From Streptomyces scabiei 87.22 (lineage in GTDB: Bacteria; Actinomycetota; Actinomycetes; Streptomycetales; Streptomycetaceae), in the NCBI RefSeq assembly GCF_000091305.1, contig NC_013929.1, forward strand, positions 4,588,001-4,652,000: a stretch of DNA of 64,000 bases, in the 5' to 3' direction. The stretch's first letter is position 1, and the number at the start of each line of letters is the position of its first letter. The notes beneath the pieces were generated by a model. The model ran no database searches. It was not told where the DNA came from and was given only the letters and a program-made list of their open reading frames with translations. A program made the position numbers and the translations under genes. Positions 61,643 through 64,000 of this stretch are shown piece by piece.

Positions 61643-63601
61643 GTGAGCAACGAAAGCCTGGCCAACCTCTTGAAGGAGGAGCGCCGCTTCGCGCCGCCTG
61701 CCGACCTGGCCGAGAACGCCAACGTCACGGCGGAGGCGTACGAGCAGGCCAGGGCGGACAGGCTCGGCTTCTGGGCGGCGCAGGCCCGGCGGCTGACCTG
61801 GGCCAAGGAGCCGACCGAGACGCTGAACTGGTCGAATCCGCCGTTCGCCAAGTGGTTCGAGGACGGCGAACTCAACGTCGCCTACAACTGCGTCGACCGG
61901 CATGTCGAGGCCGGCAACGGCGACCGGGTCGCCATCCACTTCGAGGGGGAGCCCGGGGACAGCAGGGCCCTCACCTACGCCCAGTTGAAGGACGAGGTCA
62001 GCAAGGCGGCGAACGCCCTGCTGGAACTGGGTGTCCGGGCCGGCGACCGGGTCGCGGTGTACCTGCCGATGATCCCGGAGGCGGCCGTGGCGATGCTCGC
62101 GTGCGCCCGGATCGGCGCCGCCCACTCCGTCGTGTTCGGCGGCTTCTCCGCCGACGCGCTCGCGACCCGTATCCAGGACGCGGACGCGCGCGTGGTCATC
62201 ACCTCGGACGGCGGTTACCGGCGCGGCAAGCCCTCCGCGCTCAAGCCCGCCGTCGACGACGCGGCCGACCGCGCCGGCAATGTCGAGCACGTCCTCGTCG
62301 TCCGCCGCACCGGACAGGACGTCGCCTGGAACGACGCGCGTGACGTGTGGTGGCACGAGATCGTCGACCGGCAGAGCAGCGAGCACACCCCGCAGGCGTT
62401 CGGGGCCGAGCACCCGCTGTTCATCCTGTACACGTCCGGCACGACGGGTAAGCCCAAGGGCATCCTGCACACCTCCGGCGGCTACCTCACCCAGACGTCG
62501 TACACCCACCACGCCGTCTTCGACCTCAAGCCGGAGACGGACGTGTACTGGTGCACGGCCGACGTCGGCTGGGTCACCGGCCACTCGTACATCGTCTACG
62601 GGCCGCTGGCCAACGGCGCGACGCAGGTCATGTACGAGGGCACGCCGGACACCCCGCACCAGGGCCGGTTCTGGGAGATCGTGCAGAAGTACGGGGTGAC
62701 GATCCTCTACACGGCGCCCACGGCGATCCGCACGTTCATGAAGTGGGGCGACGACATCCCCGCGAAGTTCGACCTCAGCAGTCTGCGGGTGCTCGGCTCG
62801 GTCGGTGAGCCCATCAACCCCGAGGCGTGGATCTGGTACCGCAAGCACATCGGCGCCGACACGACGCCGATCGTGGACACCTGGTGGCAGACCGAGACCG
62901 GCGCGATGATGATCTCCCCGCTGCCAGGCGTGACGGCGACCAAGCCGGGCTCGGCGCAGACGCCGCTGCCGGGCATCTCCGCCACGGTGGTGGACGACGA
63001 GGCGCGGGAGGTCCCGGACGGCGGTGGCGGTTACCTGGTCCTGACCGAGCCGTGGCCCTCGATGCTGCGCACCATCTGGGGTGACGACCAGCGGTTCCTC
63101 GACACGTACTGGTCGCGGTTCGAGGGCAAGTACTTCGCCGGCGACGGGGCGAAGAAGGACGACGACGGGGACATCTGGCTCCTCGGGCGCGTCGACGACG
63201 TGATGCTCGTGTCGGGCCACAACATCTCGACGACCGAGGTGGAGTCCGCTCTCGTGTCGCACCCCTCCGTGGCCGAGGCGGCCGTCGTCGGGGCGGCCGA
63301 CGAGACCACCGGTCAGGCGATCGTGGCGTTCGTGATCCTGCGCGGCACGGCGAACGCCGAGGACGAGGGCCTCGTCGCCGATCTGCGCAACCACGTCGGC
63401 GTCACCCTCGGTCCGATCGCCAAGCCCAAGCGCATCCTGCCGGTGCAGGAGCTGCCGAAGACGCGCTCCGGGAAGATCATGCGGCGTCTGCTGCGTGACG
63501 TGGCGGAGAACAGGCAGCTCGGCGACGTCACCACGCTGACCGACTCCACGGTGATGGACCTGATCCAGGCCAAGCTGCCGGCGGCACCGAGCGAGGACTG
63601 A
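61643..63601 (+). CDS. acs: Acetyl-CoA synthetase
   Basis: 652 residues from GTG 61643 (GGGAGATG before it). AMP-forming acyl-CoA synthetase: P-loop-like FILYTSGTTGKPKGILHTSG, GWVTGHSYIVYGPL, TWWQTETGAMMISPLPG, and the regulatory/catalytic Lys in TRSGKIMRRLLRD, which Pat-type enzymes acetylate. Makes acetyl-CoA from acetate, CoA and ATP. Full normal length. It follows the SulP-CA gene by 170 bp and precedes nhaA. Confidence 0.96.
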   Translation: MSNESLANLLKEERRFAPPADLAENANVTAEAYEQARADRLGFWAAQARRLTWAKEPTETLNWSNPPFAKWFEDGELNVAYNCVDRHVEAGNGDRVAIHFEGEPGDSRALTYAQLKDEVSKAANALLELGVRAGDRVAVYLPMIPEAAVAMLACARIGAAHSVVFGGFSADALATRIQDADARVVITSDGGYRRGKPSALKPAVDDAADRAGNVEHVLVVRRTGQDVAWNDARDVWWHEIVDRQSSEHTPQAFGAEHPLFILYTSGTTGKPKGILHTSGGYLTQTSYTHHAVFDLKPETDVYWCTADVGWVTGHSYIVYGPLANGATQVMYEGTPDTPHQGRFWEIVQKYGVTILYTAPTAIRTFMKWGDDIPAKFDLSSLRVLGSVGEPINPEAWIWYRKHIGADTTPIVDTWWQTETGAMMISPLPGVTATKPGSAQTPLPGISATVVDDEAREVPDGGGGYLVLTEPWPSMLRTIWGDDQRFLDTYWSRFEGKYFAGDGAKKDDDGDIWLLGRVDDVMLVSGHNISTTEVESALVSHPSVAEAAVVGAADETTGQAIVAFVILRGTANAEDEGLVADLRNHVGVTLGPIAKPKRILPVQELPKTRSGKIMRRLLRDVAENRQLGDVTTLTDSTVMDLIQAKLPAAPSED

Positions 63602-63635
63602 CCCGCCCGGTTCGACTCTCACGTACGACCGCTGA

Positions 63636-63668
63636 CGGGCACCCCGCGACGAGCGCGCGGGGTGCCCG
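63636..63668 (+). terminator. acs terminator
   Basis: CGGGCACCCCGCG (63636-63648) and CGCGGGGTGCCCG (63656-63668) form a perfect 13-bp stem 35 bp after the acs stop, followed by TTAGC. Confidence 0.85.
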
Positions 63669-63749
63669 TTAGCTAAGCTAAAGAACAGGTGTGCCGGGAA
63701 GTCTGGTCGGCGAGTGAGTCCGTGCTGCCCCCGACCGGAGGTCTCCCCC

Positions 63750-64000
63750 GTGGCCCCGCCCCGCACCACCCCCACCCGCAAGGTCCTCGGCCGGCTCTCC
63801 CTGCCCGAGCGGACCTTCGTGGCCGACGCGCTGCGCACCGAGACCGTCGGCGGCTGTCTGCTGCTCCTGGCCGCGGTGACCGCGCTGGTCTGGGTCAACG
63901 TCCCCGCGCTGCACGACAGCTACGCGAGCGTCAGCGACTTCCACTTCGGTCCCTCGGCGCTCGGCCTCGACCTGTCGGTGGCGCACTGGGCCGCCGACGG
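63750..64000 (+). CDS. nhaA: Na+/H+ antiporter NhaA, N-terminal part, cut by right edge
   Basis: The first 83 residues are visible, from GTG 63750 with GGAGGT six bases upstream. RKVLGRLSLPERTFVADALR leads to ETVGGCLLLLAAVTALVWVN, the first membrane helix, and then HDSYASVSDFHFG and LDLSVAHWAADG, the loop and second-helix start typical of NhaA. It exchanges Na+ for protons. Confidence 0.9.
   Translation, partial: MAPPRTTPTRKVLGRLSLPERTFVADALRTETVGGCLLLLAAVTALVWVNVPALHDSYASVSDFHFGPSALGLDLSVAHWAAD

Overview
This is a high-GC actinobacterial chromosome window, almost certainly Streptomyces. Evidence: strong third-position GC bias, a bldG (anti-sigma antagonist) locus, a thymidylate kinase fused to an MFS-like membrane domain, a Lys/Ala-tailed topoisomerase I, hppA, a Rv3660c-Rv3654c-like Tad locus, and acs-nhaA. 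From memory the core order matches S. coelicolor around SCO3540-SCO3564 (topA and bldG are firm anchors).

Region 1 (1-3,360) is a decayed accessory patch beside a tRNA-Thr(CGU). It holds a partial gene at the left edge, one intact zinc-ribbon-like ORF, and broken pieces of a HAD hydrolase, a methyltransferase, an OGG-fold-like protein and an McrC restriction subunit. It also has five 11-bp direct repeats and a 16-bp copy of the tRNA anticodon-arm sequence.

Region 2 (3,479-25,983) is core: tripeptidyl-aminopeptidase-like lipoprotein, DNA polymerase III delta', tmk fusion, topA, small membrane protein, Ser/Thr kinase, methyltransferase, lipoprotein, proton pyrophosphatase, anti-sigma factor and bldG, DEAD/DEAH helicase, and two TadE-type genes.

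Region 3 (26,080-49,199) is a 23.1-kb mobile element inserted into the Tad pilin gene (DUF4244/Rv3656c type). Its 3' piece lies at 25,970-26,073 and its 5' piece at 49,200-49,401; joining them and dropping six bases restores a family-like reading frame. The element ends with a Tn554-type recombinase operon (two tyrosine recombinases plus a DUF6262-like coiled-coil protein). Both tips carry TTATCT and an 11-bp inverted subterminal repeat. Cargo: membrane protein plus Crp/Fnr regulator, truncated sigma factor, GAF-GAF-PAS-GGDEF protein, a complete ABC-three-component (ABC-3C) conflict operon (nuclease-like effector, middle component, Rad50-like ATPase), XRE regulator, IS3 orfA remnant, an AbiTii-domain protein, a PIN protein, a HEPN-like protein, and an unrecognised three-gene operon.

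Region 4 (49,200-64,000) returns to core: the rest of the Tad operon (TadC, TadB, TadA, Ssd/CpaE-like), HAD-IB phosphatase, Fic-like protein, CooC/ParA-like ATPase, deacetylase-like lipoprotein, SulP-carbonic anhydrase fusion, acetyl-CoA synthetase and the start of nhaA. The insertion splits the pilus operon and should abolish the normal pilin while bringing in a defence island.
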